Numbered from the stretch's first letter, positions 16,222-24,680 are shown. The stretch is DNA of 32,592 nt from Chloroflexota bacterium (GCA_014360755.1 JACIWX010000015.1:1-32592), one strand, 5' to 3'. The notes: generated from the sequence alone by a model not told the origin. Numbers and translations are program-made.

Positions 16222-17223
16222 TCAACGCTTTATCTCTAGCACGGCGCTTCCCCGTATTTCTCCCCGCTTCAGGCGCTGCAGGGCGATGTTTGCCTCCGCA
16301 AGCGGATATGCCTCCACTTCGGTGCGCACCGGTATCTCTGCCGCCAAGCGCAGGAATTCCTCGGCGTCCTGCCGTGTGAAATTGGCGACGCTGCGCAGGA
16401 TGCGCTCGCCATAGAGCAACTCATAACGCAGTTCGGGGATGGGGCTCATGTACACGGCATTGATGGCGAGCGTGCCGCCTGGCCGCAAGTGCCTCAATGC
16501 CAACGGCACGAGCCACCCCGCCGGGGCAAAGGTAATGCCAGCGTCGAGAGGGACGGGCGGCGTTTCCTGTGCCTGTCCAGTCCAGGCTGCGCCCAGTTCC
16601 TGTGCCAGCCGCCGATGTTCCTCCCCGCGGCTGAAGACATAGACTTCGCACCCCCAATGGCGTGCCACCTGGATGGCGATGTGCGCGCTGGCGCCAAAGC
16701 CGTACAGCCCCAGCTGCTCCCCAGGTTGGATGCCGCTCAGGCGCAGGGAACGGTAGCCGATGATGCCGGCACACAGCAAGGGCGCCGCCTGCAGATGCGA
16801 GAACTGCTCCGGGATGGGATAGGCGAAGCGTTCATCCACGACAGTATATTGGGCATAGCCGCCATCTATGTGCAAGCCGGTGAAGCGGGCGTGGGGACAC
16901 AAGTTCTCCTCTCCCCGGCGGCAAAACTCACACTCTCCACAACTCCAGCCCAGCCAGCCCACTCCCAGGCGGTCGCCCAGGCGGTAGCGGGTGGCTCCTT
17001 GCCCGATAGCATCCACCACCCCCACGATTTGGTGCCCTGGGACGGCAGGCAACTTGGGCAGTTTTAGTTCTCCCTCCACTGTGTGCAGGTCAGTATGGCA
17101 GACGCCACAGGCATGCACCTGTAGGCGCACTTGCCCAGGACCAGGTTGGGGATCTTGCACCTCTGTCAATACCAAAGGGTTGTCTTCGATGCTTGTGGGT
17201 GAAAAGAGCACCATCGCTTGCAT
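16222..17223 (-). CDS. Zinc-dependent alcohol dehydrogenase (MDR superfamily)
   Basis: A 333-residue cytosolic medium-chain dehydrogenase that would oxidise an alcohol or reduce an aldehyde with a nicotinamide cofactor. The catalytic zinc ligands are visible: Cys42 in ACGVCHTDLH, His64 in VPGHQIVG and Cys151 in APLLCAG. The four structural-zinc cysteines are Cys95, Cys98, Cys101 and Cys109 (CGECEFCRRGEENLC). The Rossmann loop is GLYGFGASAH (172-181), an alanine-rich variant of GxGGxG. The start ATG 17223 follows AAAAGGAGCC. It resembles the 'propanol-preferring' / AdhA-like branch, but the substrate is not predictable. Repeats flank it on both sides, with no operon partner. Confidence 0.92.
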   Translation of the reverse strand: MQAMVLFSPTSIEDNPLVLTEVQDPQPGPGQVRLQVHACGVCHTDLHTVEGELKLPKLPAVPGHQIVGVVDAIGQGATRYRLGDRLGVGWLGWSCGECEFCRRGEENLCPHARFTGLHIDGGYAQYTVVDERFAYPIPEQFSHLQAAPLLCAGIIGYRSLRLSGIQPGEQLGLYGFGASAHIAIQVARHWGCEVYVFSRGEEHRRLAQELGAAWTGQAQETPPVPLDAGITFAPAGWLVPLALRHLRPGGTLAINAVYMSPIPELRYELLYGERILRSVANFTRQDAEEFLRLAAEIPVRTEVEAYPLAEANIALQRLKRGEIRGSAVLEIKR

Positions 17224-17734
17224 GGGTTATGGCTCCTTTTCTCTTTTTACCGCAGAGAGCACTGAGAACATTTTACCACGAAGACGCAAAGGCACAAAGC
17301 CCGGTGAACAAAGCCTAATGAACGCGGCTGTCGTTTATTCCCCTGGAGCAGAGCGTGGGCGGCGGACTGTGGTCCGCCTGGAGCGGCATTGGCTAGACCT
17401 CACAGGTCTTCAAGACCTGTAAGGTCTGTCTTCAAGACGGGGCCTCACGGAACTGGGGGAGATTCTTCGCCGCTACGCGGCTCAGAATGACAATGGAAGA
17501 GACGTGCATGGGCGAACACAGAGAACACAGGGGTTTTGACCACAAAGACACAAAGACACGAAGATTTTGGTTATTGGGTTTTGCCCATTGGAGTTTCTTC
17601 TTCCCCTTTGTGTCTTCGTGTCTTCGTGGTGAGGAATTTTACTGCCGAGGTGATGGGATTGGCTTAACCACAAAGACACCAAGATTTTGGTCATTGGCCA
17701 TTGTCCATTGGCCATTTCTCCCTCCCCCCTTTGC
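17224..17734. repeat. Composite repeat block E with CACAAAG modules
   Basis: No gene is seen. Contents are CGCAGAG and CACGAAGACGCAAAG modules (17250-17300), a GACCTCACAGGTC / GACCTGTAAGGTC pair (17396-17425), GAGATTCTTCGCCGCTACGC (17459-17478) and TCAGAATGACAATGG (17481-17495). The segment 17532-17697 is nearly identical to the reverse complement of 31858-32014. Confidence 0.85.
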
Positions 17735-17763
17735 TTGGCAAAGCGCCCCTTTTGTGCTACAAT
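17735..17763 (+). promoter_or_regulatory. Promoter of the ABC exporter operon
   Basis: TTGGCA (17735-17740), 17-bp spacer, and an extended -10 TGCTACAAT (box 17758-17763). It is about 53 bp before ATG 17816 and shares the TTTTGTGCTAMAAT form with the cassette promoters at 25576 and 30100. Confidence 0.75.
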
Positions 17764-17815
17764 CATACCTTGGTCTGTGCACCATGCAGCACGTATCGTC
17801 AGCCTTGGCAGGAGT

Positions 17816-19639
17816 ATGATGTCCTCTCTATCTCCCACGACAACTGCATACGACCTGAAGCACGCCGTCACATCCAACCGCCTGGAGGGCTTGTGGCGCA
17901 TGATGACCGGCTTCCGTTTGCCTTACCTGGGCGCCACGGTCAGCCTAGCGATTGCCGCTGGGGCGCGCGCCGCTGAGCATTTCCTCCTGCGCTATTTCGT
18001 GGACCAGGTCCTCGCCCAGGAGTTGTTCCAGAAACTGTGGCTGGTCGTGGTGGGCTTTGTCGCGCTGGCAGCGCTGGAGGGCGGTTTCAGTTTCCTCAGC
18101 GGACGGCTGGCTGCCTACACCGCCGAGGGCATCACCTTGCGCCTGCGCAACTACCTCTTCGACCACATCCAGCGCCTGTCCTTCACCTACCATGACCATA
18201 CCTCCACCGGCGAATTGATCGAGCGTTGCACCTCCGACGTGGATGCCGTGCGCCGCTTCTTCGCCGACCAAGCCATCGGCGTGGGGCGCATCCTCTCCCT
18301 CTTCGGCATCAGCCTGGCAGCCCTGCTGCGCTTGAACGTGCGTCTGGCGCTGCTCTCGGTGCTTGCCGTGCCAATCCTGGTATTGATGTCCATCTTCTTT
18401 TTCAAGAGGGTTTCGCGGGCTTACGAAGCGATGCAAGAACAAGAAGCAGTCGTCTCCACCACCCTGCAGGAAAACCTCACCGGCATGCGCGTGGTGCGGG
18501 CGTTTGCCCGCCAGGATTTCGAACGGGCAAAGTTCCAGCGCGATTCCTGGGAGAAATTCCTGCGCGGACGCCACTTCATGACCATGCATTCGCTCTACTG
18601 GCCCATTTCCGACACCCTGTGCGGCTTGCAGACCCTCTTCGGCATAGCCATGGGCGCGCGGATGGCGCTGAGCGGCACCATCAGTGTGGGCACTTACCTG
18701 GCTTACACCGGCTTGCTCATCTGGGTCATCTGGCCCATCCGCAACCTGGGGAGATTGATTGTGAACATGTCCAGCGGGTTGGTCTCCTACCAACGCGTGA
18801 TAGAAGTGATTGCTCAGAAGCGCGAGCCGCTGACCGAAGGCAGATACCAGCCAGATGGCGACGTGCGCGGCGAATTGGTCTTTGACCGGGTTTGCTTCAC
18901 CTATGCGTCGGGCTACCGCGCCTTGGACGAGGTCTCCTTCCGCTGCCAGCCAGGGCAGATAACCGCCCTGCTCGGCTCAACCGGCTCAGGCAAAACGACC
19001 CTGGTCAGCCTGCTGCCCCGCTTCTATGACTACACAAGTGGCAGCATCACCCTGGATGGAGTGGAGTTGAAGGACTATCCACGCCACTACCTGCGCCGGC
19101 AGATCGGCATCGTGGAGCAGGAGCCCTTCCTCTTCTCGCGCACCATCCGCGAGAACCTGACCTATGGGGTGCACCGCAAAGTGACAGAGGAAGAAATCGA
19201 AGCCGCCGCCCGCGCTGCTGCCATCCACGACGAGATTATGCAGTTCCCCAAAGGCTACGACACGCTGGTCGGCGAGCGCGGCGTGATGCTCTCCGGCGGG
19301 CAAAAGCAGCGTGTCGCGATTGCGCGCACGCTCTTGAAAAATCCGCGCATCCTCATCCTGGACGATGCCACCTCATCGGTGGATGTGGAAACGGAGCACC
19401 TCATCCGCCAAGCCTTGCAGCACTTGATGCGCGGCCGCACCACCTTCATCATTGCCCACCGCATCCAAAGCGTGATGAACGCCGACCTCATCCTGGTCTT
19501 TGACCGGGGCAGGATCGTACAGATGGGCACGCACGAGGAACTGCTGCAGCAAGAGGGCATCTACCGGCGCATCTATGAACTGCAGACCCGCGTGGATGTC
19601 GAACTAGAGAAAGAGATGGCGCATGTCGGAGTACTTTGA
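17816..19639 (+). CDS. Heterodimeric ABC exporter half 1 (degenerate-site subunit)
   Basis: A 607-residue fused membrane/ATPase half-transporter of the MsbA-like exporter type, with six membrane helices followed by a nucleotide-binding domain. Walker A is GSTGSGKTT, signature LSGGQKQR (canonical) and switch histidine IIAHRIQSV. Walker B reads LILDDATSSVD with Asp517 where the catalytic glutamate should be. Such a subunit normally pairs with one carrying the intact glutamate, here the next gene. ATG 17816 (or 17819) is preferred to the earlier in-frame ATG at 17687: it follows GGCAGGAG and lies downstream of the promoter at 17735-17763. The gene overlaps the next by 17 bp. The substrate (drug, lipid or peptide) is not predictable. 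Confidence 0.92.
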   Translation: MMSSLSPTTTAYDLKHAVTSNRLEGLWRMMTGFRLPYLGATVSLAIAAGARAAEHFLLRYFVDQVLAQELFQKLWLVVVGFVALAALEGGFSFLSGRLAAYTAEGITLRLRNYLFDHIQRLSFTYHDHTSTGELIERCTSDVDAVRRFFADQAIGVGRILSLFGISLAALLRLNVRLALLSVLAVPILVLMSIFFFKRVSRAYEAMQEQEAVVSTTLQENLTGMRVVRAFARQDFERAKFQRDSWEKFLRGRHFMTMHSLYWPISDTLCGLQTLFGIAMGARMALSGTISVGTYLAYTGLLIWVIWPIRNLGRLIVNMSSGLVSYQRVIEVIAQKREPLTEGRYQPDGDVRGELVFDRVCFTYASGYRALDEVSFRCQPGQITALLGSTGSGKTTLVSLLPRFYDYTSGSITLDGVELKDYPRHYLRRQIGIVEQEPFLFSRTIRENLTYGVHRKVTEEEIEAAARAAAIHDEIMQFPKGYDTLVGERGVMLSGGQKQRVAIARTLLKNPRILILDDATSSVDVETEHLIRQALQHLMRGRTTFIIAHRIQSVMNADLILVFDRGRIVQMGTHEELLQQEGIYRRIYELQTRVDVELEKEMAHVGVL

Positions 19640-21476
19640 CGAGGAAGAAGAAAAGCAAACCCAGCTCAGTCCGCAGACGCTCCGCCGCATCCTCGCCCAA
19701 ACCAAGCCCCACTGGAAATGGGTAGCCGGGTTCATGGCATCGGCAGCAGTGGTCTCGGTGCTGGATTCGGTCTTTGCCTACCTGCGCAAGATGATTGTGG
19801 ATGATGCCATCCTGGGCGGCAACCAAGCGGTTTTTGCCCAGGCGCTGCTGCTCTACGGCGGCACCATCCTGGCACAGGCAGTCGGTGTGTTTGCCTTCAT
19901 CTACCTCGTGGGCATCCTAGGGCAGCGCATCGAATATGACCTGCGTTGTGCCATGTTTGACCATCTGCAGGAACTGTCCTTCGACTACTTCAACCGCCGG
20001 CCGGTGGGCTGGATCATGGCGCGCGTGACCTCGGATTCAGAGCGCGTAGCGCACCTGGTCACCTGGGGGCTGTTGGATGTCACCTGGGGATTGCTGAACA
20101 TCGCCACCGCCGCTGTCTTCATGTACATCATCAACTGGCGCCTGGCGCTGATTGTCCTGCTCATGCTGCCCATCCTGTTGGTCGTGGCGTCCCAGTTCCA
20201 GAAACGCATCCTCAGCGAATACCGCCGCGTGCGCCGCCTCAATTCGCGTATCACCGCCGCCTACAATGAGAACATTATCGGCGTGCGCGTGGTCAAAGCA
20301 CTCTGCCGCGAGGAGGAAAACCTGCGCGAGTTCAGCGAACTCTCGGGCGCGATGTACCGTTCTTCCTACCGCGCCGCCTGGCTCTCTGCCCTCTTCCTGC
20401 CCACCGTGCAGATCATCAGCGCCCTGGGCGCCGCCAGCGTCATCGGTTACGGCGGCTGGCAGACCCAATGGGGTACCATTACCATCGGCGGCATCCAGGC
20501 TTTCCTCTCCTACATCGGTTTCATGATGTGGCCCATCCAGGACCTGGCGCGCGTCTATGCCGAACTGCAGCATGCCGTAGCGTCGGGGGAGCGCATCTTC
20601 TCCCTCCTGGACACCCCGCCTACCGTGGCGGACAAGCCAGGTGCCGTGGAGGTGGACAATATCCGCGGCGACATCTCCTTCGAGCACGTCTACTTTGACT
20701 ATGACCCAGAAACACCGGTGCTGGAGGATTTCAACCTTTATGTCAAACAAGGCGAAGCCATCGCCTTGGTGGGGCCCACAGGCGGCGGCAAAACCACCAT
20801 CGTCAACCTCCTATGCCGCTTCTACGAACCGTGCCAAGGCGTCATCCGCATCGCCGGGCGCGACTACACCACCCTGACGCTGCATTCCATCCAGTCGCGC
20901 ATCGGCGTGGTGCTGCAAACGCCGCACCTCTTCTCCGGCACCATCCGCGAGAACATCCGCTACGGCCGGCTGGGAGCCACCGACGCCGAGGTGGAGGAAG
21001 CGGCGCGGATTGCCGGCGCGCACGACTTTATCGTGAAACTGGCACACGGCTATGACACGGAGGTGGGCGAAGGCGGACAACTGCTCTCCGTCGGGCAGAA
21101 GCAACTCATCAGCCTGGCGCGGGCAGTGCTGGCGCAGCCGGACATCTTTGTCATGGATGAAGCGACCAGTTCGGTGGACACGCTGACCGAGGCGTACATC
21201 CAGAGGGGCATGGAAGCGCTCATGAAGGGCCGCACCAGCTTCATCATCGCGCACCGCCTTTCGACGGTCAAGCGCGCTGACCGCATCCTCTTCATTGACC
21301 ACGGGCGCATCGTCGAGGCGGGCAGCCATGCCGCACTATTGCGTGCGCGGGGGCGTTACTATCAACTGTACGTGCAGCAATTCCAGCGGGAACTGGAGCG
21401 GCAGCAAGACTATTTTCTCGCCGCCGAAGGTCTTCATCCCACCACAGAGCGCACAGAGTCCACAGAAGGGATATAG
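19623..21476 (+). CDS. Heterodimeric ABC exporter half 2 (catalytic subunit)
   Basis: A 617-residue exporter half with six membrane helices and an ATPase domain. Walker A is GPTGGGKTT and Walker B IFVMDEATSSVD with the catalytic Glu513 intact. The signature is LSVGQ (488-492) instead of LSGGQ. Paired with the preceding protein this gives one complete ATP site (this Walker A/B plus the partner's LSGGQ) and one degenerate site, the arrangement known for heterodimers such as TM287/288, BmrCD and TmrAB. The acidic N-terminal tail (MSEYFDEEEEK) is typical of these subunits. The C-terminal residues (TTERTESTEGI) are encoded by a CGCAGAG-type repeat that supplies the stop region. Confidence 0.92.
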   Translation: MSEYFDEEEEKQTQLSPQTLRRILAQTKPHWKWVAGFMASAAVVSVLDSVFAYLRKMIVDDAILGGNQAVFAQALLLYGGTILAQAVGVFAFIYLVGILGQRIEYDLRCAMFDHLQELSFDYFNRRPVGWIMARVTSDSERVAHLVTWGLLDVTWGLLNIATAAVFMYIINWRLALIVLLMLPILLVVASQFQKRILSEYRRVRRLNSRITAAYNENIIGVRVVKALCREEENLREFSELSGAMYRSSYRAAWLSALFLPTVQIISALGAASVIGYGGWQTQWGTITIGGIQAFLSYIGFMMWPIQDLARVYAELQHAVASGERIFSLLDTPPTVADKPGAVEVDNIRGDISFEHVYFDYDPETPVLEDFNLYVKQGEAIALVGPTGGGKTTIVNLLCRFYEPCQGVIRIAGRDYTTLTLHSIQSRIGVVLQTPHLFSGTIRENIRYGRLGATDAEVEEAARIAGAHDFIVKLAHGYDTEVGEGGQLLSVGQKQLISLARAVLAQPDIFVMDEATSSVDTLTEAYIQRGMEALMKGRTSFIIAHRLSTVKRADRILFIDHGRIVEAGSHAALLRARGRYYQLYVQQFQRELERQQDYFLAAEGLHPTTERTESTEGI

Positions 21477-21570
21477 ATTTCTTTACCACAAAGATACCAA
21501 CCCTTAGCCATTGGTCATTCACTAGGAAAAAGCCCTACCTCTGTGGTAAAAATACATCAGGAGGTGGCTG
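21477..21570. repeat. Short CACAAAG-type repeat
   Basis: TTACCACAAAGATACC and CTCTGTGGTAAA modules lie between the exporter and the DinB-domain gene. AGGAGGTGGCTG supplies the ribosome site of the following ATG 21571. Confidence 0.7.
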
Positions 21571-23256
21571 ATGGTGAACTATGCGGTCTATCTGGAGATT
21601 GCCAGTGAGGGTCGCTGCATGGCACATGTGCTTGACTTGCCGGGTTGCACCGTCCGCGCCGCCACCCGCGACGAGGTATTGCAACGCCTGCCCGATGCCA
21701 TTCGTGCTTACCATGCCTGGCTGCGCACCCATGGAGAGCCTGCCCCACCGGCAGATGAGCCGCTTACATATTCTGTCGCGGGCGAAAGCAGTGGCTTTGG
21801 CCCCTTCGACCCAGGCGATGCCGCTGCCCTTTTCCCACCCGACCTGCCCCCCATCACCCCCACGGAGATAGAGCGCTATTTCCGCCTCATGGGCTATGCC
21901 CGTGCCGATTTGCTTGCCCTGGTGCGCGACCTGCCTGATGAGGTGCTGGACTGGCAACCAGATGCCCAATCCTTCCCCATCCGCCGCCTGCTGCGCCACA
22001 TCGGCAATGCAGAGCAATGGTATGTCTCGCGCGTGGTAGCGCAGGAGACATTGCCCACACAATGGGCGCATGGTGAAGAGATGCCGCTGCTGGAGTACCT
22101 GGATATGACACGGCAAACTGCCCTTGCACGCCTGCGCCAGACCACGGAGGAAGAACGCACACGGGTAACCCATCCTGCCTATTGGACACAGCACCCAGAA
22201 GAGCCATGGACGATGCGCAAAGCCTTGCGCCGCTTCCTGGAACACGAGCGGGAGCATACGGCGCAGATTCGGACTGTCCTGGCACAGTGGCGTGCTCACC
22301 TCTTGGCGCACCTGGCTAGCGAGCGTGCAAAACTGTGGCAGTTGCTGGTAGGTTTGGATGAGGAGACGCTGACGCAACACCCTGTCTTTGCCGATTGGAC
22401 AGCGAAGGACCTGCTGGCGCACATCGCCGCCTGGGACGAATTCCACACGCAACGGGTGGCATTGCTGCAGGTTGGACAGGAGGCGGACATCCCCGCCGTG
22501 GACCTGGACGAACACAATGCAGTGATACACGCTCAGCGCAGGGATTGGCTGCTGGATCGGGCTGTGGAGGCATGCCAGAGTGCACGGGAAGAATTCTTGC
22601 AAGCCTTGGCGAGCTTGACGGAGGAGCAACTGCACCGCAGGCTGTGCCTCCCCTGGGGAGAGACCTCTGCGCGGAGATGGGCGCAAAACCGCGCCCGCCA
22701 TGATGCCTGGCACGCTGCCGATGTGCACACTTGGCGGCAACGCCTGGCTTTGCCACCACGAGTTGGCCCGAAGGTTGTCTTGCTGGCGGCACTGAAAGCC
22801 ATGCACGACGAACTGGAGCATGCCGTAGCGCTGGTGCCTGCGGCGGAACGGGAGACGCGCCTGGTCTGCGGAGAGTGGACGCTGAAAGACGTCGTGGGGC
22901 ACATTGCGGATTGGGAGCGCTTGGCAGTAGAGGGATTGCGGCAGATGGCGGCTGGGCAGGCGCCGCGCGTGGAACGGGTGCGCGACATCCATACCTGGAA
23001 CCAAGCGCACGTGCTGGCACGCCGGGACCAGCCATGGGAAGCCGTATGGCAAGATGTGCAGACTACCCATCGGGATCTGATGGAGGTGCTACAGGGGATG
23101 AGCCAAGCAACTCTGTGCCAGGAATTCCCCGCCCCCTGGCAACCCGCCGCCACACCCTACGATTGGGCCGTCATTATCCTCTCCCACGGCCGGACACATG
23201 CCGCAGACCTCGAAACGAATCCCCCCTACCCTCTTCGTAGGGGCGAACCCACGTAG
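21571..23256 (+). CDS. HicB-like domain fused to three DinB-type domains
   Basis: A 561-residue protein with an unusual make-up. Residues 1-55 look like a HicB/UPF0150 domain (AVYLEIASEGRCMAHVLDLPGC, then RDEVLQRLPDAIRAY). Three DinB/mycothiol-transferase-like four-helix domains follow, each with a first-helix histidine and a later HxxxH: His143/225/229, His284/377/381 and His444/539/543. Those triads are the usual divalent-metal ligands of the superfamily. Each of domains 2 and 3 has the WTxKDxxxHIAxWE entry motif. Family members are metal-dependent thiol transferases or isomerases; the function here is unknown. ATG 21571 has AGGAGG 7 bp upstream. The last dozen residues (NPPYPLRRGEPT) and the stop come from an intergenic repeat, so the ancestral C-terminus may have been replaced. 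It may be co-transcribed with the exporter. Confidence 0.85.
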   Translation: MVNYAVYLEIASEGRCMAHVLDLPGCTVRAATRDEVLQRLPDAIRAYHAWLRTHGEPAPPADEPLTYSVAGESSGFGPFDPGDAAALFPPDLPPITPTEIERYFRLMGYARADLLALVRDLPDEVLDWQPDAQSFPIRRLLRHIGNAEQWYVSRVVAQETLPTQWAHGEEMPLLEYLDMTRQTALARLRQTTEEERTRVTHPAYWTQHPEEPWTMRKALRRFLEHEREHTAQIRTVLAQWRAHLLAHLASERAKLWQLLVGLDEETLTQHPVFADWTAKDLLAHIAAWDEFHTQRVALLQVGQEADIPAVDLDEHNAVIHAQRRDWLLDRAVEACQSAREEFLQALASLTEEQLHRRLCLPWGETSARRWAQNRARHDAWHAADVHTWRQRLALPPRVGPKVVLLAALKAMHDELEHAVALVPAAERETRLVCGEWTLKDVVGHIADWERLAVEGLRQMAAGQAPRVERVRDIHTWNQAHVLARRDQPWEAVWQDVQTTHRDLMEVLQGMSQATLCQEFPAPWQPAATPYDWAVIILSHGRTHAADLETNPPYPLRRGEPT

Positions 23257-23560
23257 GGGCGAGTCATGGACTCGCCCCTTTGTTTCGCCCGTAGTGCGCA
23301 CCCTTTGCCTACGCTCAGGGCAAGCTTCAGTGCGCACAATGCCATCAACGAATAGGAAAACGAATAAACGAATCCCCCGCAAAGTAGGGGCGCAATTTAT
23401 TGCGCCCCAATTCATTGCGCCCCAATTTATTGCGCCCCAATTTATTGCGCCCCCCAGGGTCAAGGGGGATAAACCCCTCACCAAGGGCGATACGTAGGGG
23501 CGAACCTGGTGTTCGCCCTCACCCTCAACCCCTCGCCAGGGAGAGCAACTGTCAATGGAT
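23235..23560. repeat. Intergenic repeats including four 15-bp tandem units
   Basis: A GTAGGGGCGAGTCATGGACT-type hairpin (23256-23279), a GTGCGCAC...CTTCAGTGCGCAC segment (23294-23340) and AACGAATAGGAAAACGAATA (23347-23366) come first. Then four tandem copies of AATTTATTGCGCCCC run from 23394 to 23453 (the second has AATTCATT), preceded by GTAGGGGCGC. A GGGGCGAAC/GTTCGCCC hairpin (23496-23518) follows. No gene is seen. Confidence 0.85.
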
Positions 23561-23705
23561 TTCCGAAACGGATTGAACGGATTGCCTCAGCAAACGGCTC
23601 CGCCTGCAATGCCAAGCCGTATAATCCGCTACCCCAATCCGTTGACAGTGCGCACCTCTCAAGGGTGCAGTCCACCTCGCGGTGATGTACTAGTTCCTTG
23701 GAACA
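23561..23705. other. Gap after the first cassette group
   Basis: CGAAACGGATTGAACGGATT and its inverse-like GTATAATCCGCTACCCCAAT form an imperfect inverted pair. I looked for a terminal attC here and found no RYYYAAC/GTTRRRY pair with matching arms. Confidence 0.4.
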
Positions 23706-24005
23706 CTATAACACGGTTGCTGCCAACTCAAGTAACAGCAGTACAATCAGGACAGAACCCAAGAATGCCAAGGGTTTCAGTTCACTCGGACTCTCCCACG
23801 GGCTCACTAGCCGGTACTGCCACGGGAAGCTCGGCGGATCAAACCGGCTATTGTCCTGAAGCACAAAGTGGATGGGGTAACCAAGTTGGATGCTTTCCAT
23901 ATCGCTTCGATTGTGCACCGTGGTTGGAATCCATAGACTGGCTACGACCAAGCCAGTGCTCAAGAGTAGGAGGACGAGATGAGTCCTTATGCTTAACTTC
24001 CACAT
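23706..24005 (-). CDS. Small membrane protein, function unknown (cassette gene)
   Basis: A 99-residue protein with a hydrophobic helix at each end (about 9-27 and 80-98). Between them is an external-looking loop of about 50 residues with conserved-looking aromatic and proline content (GYPIHFVLQDNSRFDPPSF, SPWESPSELKP). I do not recognise the family. ATG 24005 begins only 17 bp after the attC site at 24022-24091, the spacing usual for integron cassette genes, and the ribosome site is weak. The sequence is more AT-rich than the flanking metabolic genes. Likely a mobile cassette cargo protein. No attC follows it, so the cassette may be truncated. Confidence 0.6.
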   Translation of the reverse strand: MWKLSIRTHLVLLLLSTGLVVASLWIPTTVHNRSDMESIQLGYPIHFVLQDNSRFDPPSFPWQYRLVSPWESPSELKPLAFLGSVLIVLLLLELAATVL

Positions 24006-24021
24006 GCTTGTTTCTCTGGTC

Positions 24022-24091
24022 GGCTAACGGTGCGCGTCACCCGCTCGCCTCCCCTTTGCTCCGGCGAGCGGACTGAACGCGCGGGTTAGGC
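24022..24091 (-). other. attC-like integron recombination site (site 2)
   Basis: Read on the minus strand: R'' box GCCTAAC (24091-24085) and R' box GTTAGCC (24028-24022). Between them are two 21-base arms (CGCGCGTTCAGTCCGCTCGCC and GGCGAGCGGGTGACGCGCACC, each split here only by description) that pair imperfectly with an unpaired base, and a 13-base loop. Length is 70 bp. The upstream arm and R'' are identical over 29 bp to site 1, while the loops differ. It sits at the 3' side of hicA, the correct orientation for a cassette. Confidence 0.88.
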
Positions 24092-24102
24092 CACTGCTGA
24101 CC

Positions 24103-24330
24103 TCAGAGCAACTCCAGGAACCGCTCCACATCTATTCGCGCCCGTTTCAGAATATGCGCTAACGTGGATCGTTTCACCGGACGATGAGCCGGTACCGTAA
24201 CCTTGACTACCTCGTCTCTTATTCGCTTCTGTAGACGAATGTGGCTACCTCGCTGACGCACAACCGTCCAACCATCCCTTTGCAGCGCACGAATGATCTG
24301 GGTGTAGGACAGGCTGGGAATTTTGCTCAC
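24103..24330 (-). CDS. hicA: HicA-family mRNA interferase toxin
   Basis: A 75-residue HicA toxin, normal length. It carries SYTQIIRALQRDGWTVVRQ, the catalytic-histidine motif GSHIRLQ, and the closing VPAHRPVKRSTLAHILKRA that is characteristic of the family. HicA cleaves mRNA in the cytoplasm and is held by HicB. The start is GTG 24330, overlapping the hicB TGA by 4 bp (GTGA), so translation is coupled. The antitoxin comes first, the reverse of the classical hicA-hicB order. The pair lies between two attC-like sites; toxin-antitoxin modules are common cassette cargo because they stabilise the array. Confidence 0.92.
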   Translation of the reverse strand: MSKIPSLSYTQIIRALQRDGWTVVRQRGSHIRLQKRIRDEVVKVTVPAHRPVKRSTLAHILKRARIDVERFLELL

Positions 24331-24530
24331 AACTCAATCTCCTGCGTCAGCGCCTGCTCCTCAACGATCCAGTCATCCTCAACTGGTTCTAAGTAGAGTT
24401 CAATGGCTTCACGGATGTTCTCCAAGGCTTCTTCTATGGTCTCTCCTTCGCTAATACAACCAGGTAAAGCCGGAACATAAACAGTGAAACCACCTTCGTC
24501 ACTTGGTTCAAGCACCACTTTGAAACGCAT
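24327..24530 (-). CDS. hicB: HicB-family antitoxin (short form)
   Basis: A 67-residue partner of HicA. It has the HicB fold motif FKVVLEPSDEGGFTVYVPALPGC followed by ISEGETIEEALENIREAIELYL. It has no C-terminal DNA-binding extension, so it probably neutralises the toxin without strong repressor function of its own. The start ATG 24530 has AGGAGGGGG upstream. A TATAAT box (24569-24564) sits between the attC R' box and the gene and could give the module its own promoter, but no good -35 is visible at the right distance. Confidence 0.92.
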   Translation of the reverse strand: MRFKVVLEPSDEGGFTVYVPALPGCISEGETIEEALENIREAIELYLEPVEDDWIVEEQALTQEIEL

Positions 24531-24583
24531 AGAGCCCCCTCCTATGCCAAACGCTTACACCAAATTATACACCATTACTGGCA

Positions 24584-24653
24584 ACCCAACGGCTCGCGTC
24601 ACCCGCTCGCCAGAGCGAAGCGAAGGCGAGCGGACTGAACGCGCGGGTTAGGC
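24584..24653 (-). other. attC-like integron recombination site (site 1)
   Basis: Minus strand: R'' GCCTAAC (24653-24647) matches RYYYAAC and R' GTTGGGT (24590-24584) matches GTTRRRY exactly. The 21-base arms share the perfect core CCGCTCGCC / GGCGAGCGG, with imperfect outer pairing and at least one extrahelical base, around a 13-base loop. The 70-bp length equals sites 2 and 3. It lies between the hydrolase stop and the hicB leader, oriented as expected for the hydrolase cassette. Confidence 0.9.
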
Positions 24654-24680
24654 GGGCACCTTGGTAGAGTGAGACTAGTT

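Noticed and set aside
21535..23070. 511-residue minus-strand frame
   Set aside because: Antisense to the DinB-domain gene, which has three metal-ligand triads and a good ribosome site.
23561..23705. Terminal attC after the 99-residue gene
   Set aside because: Only an imperfect CGGATT/AATCCG inverted pair is present; no GTTRRRY and RYYYAAC boxes with matching arms.
24022..24653. The 70-bp sites as tRNA genes or rho-independent terminators
   Set aside because: No cloverleaf or anticodon arm, and no T-run follows; the R box pair and extrahelical bases fit attC better.
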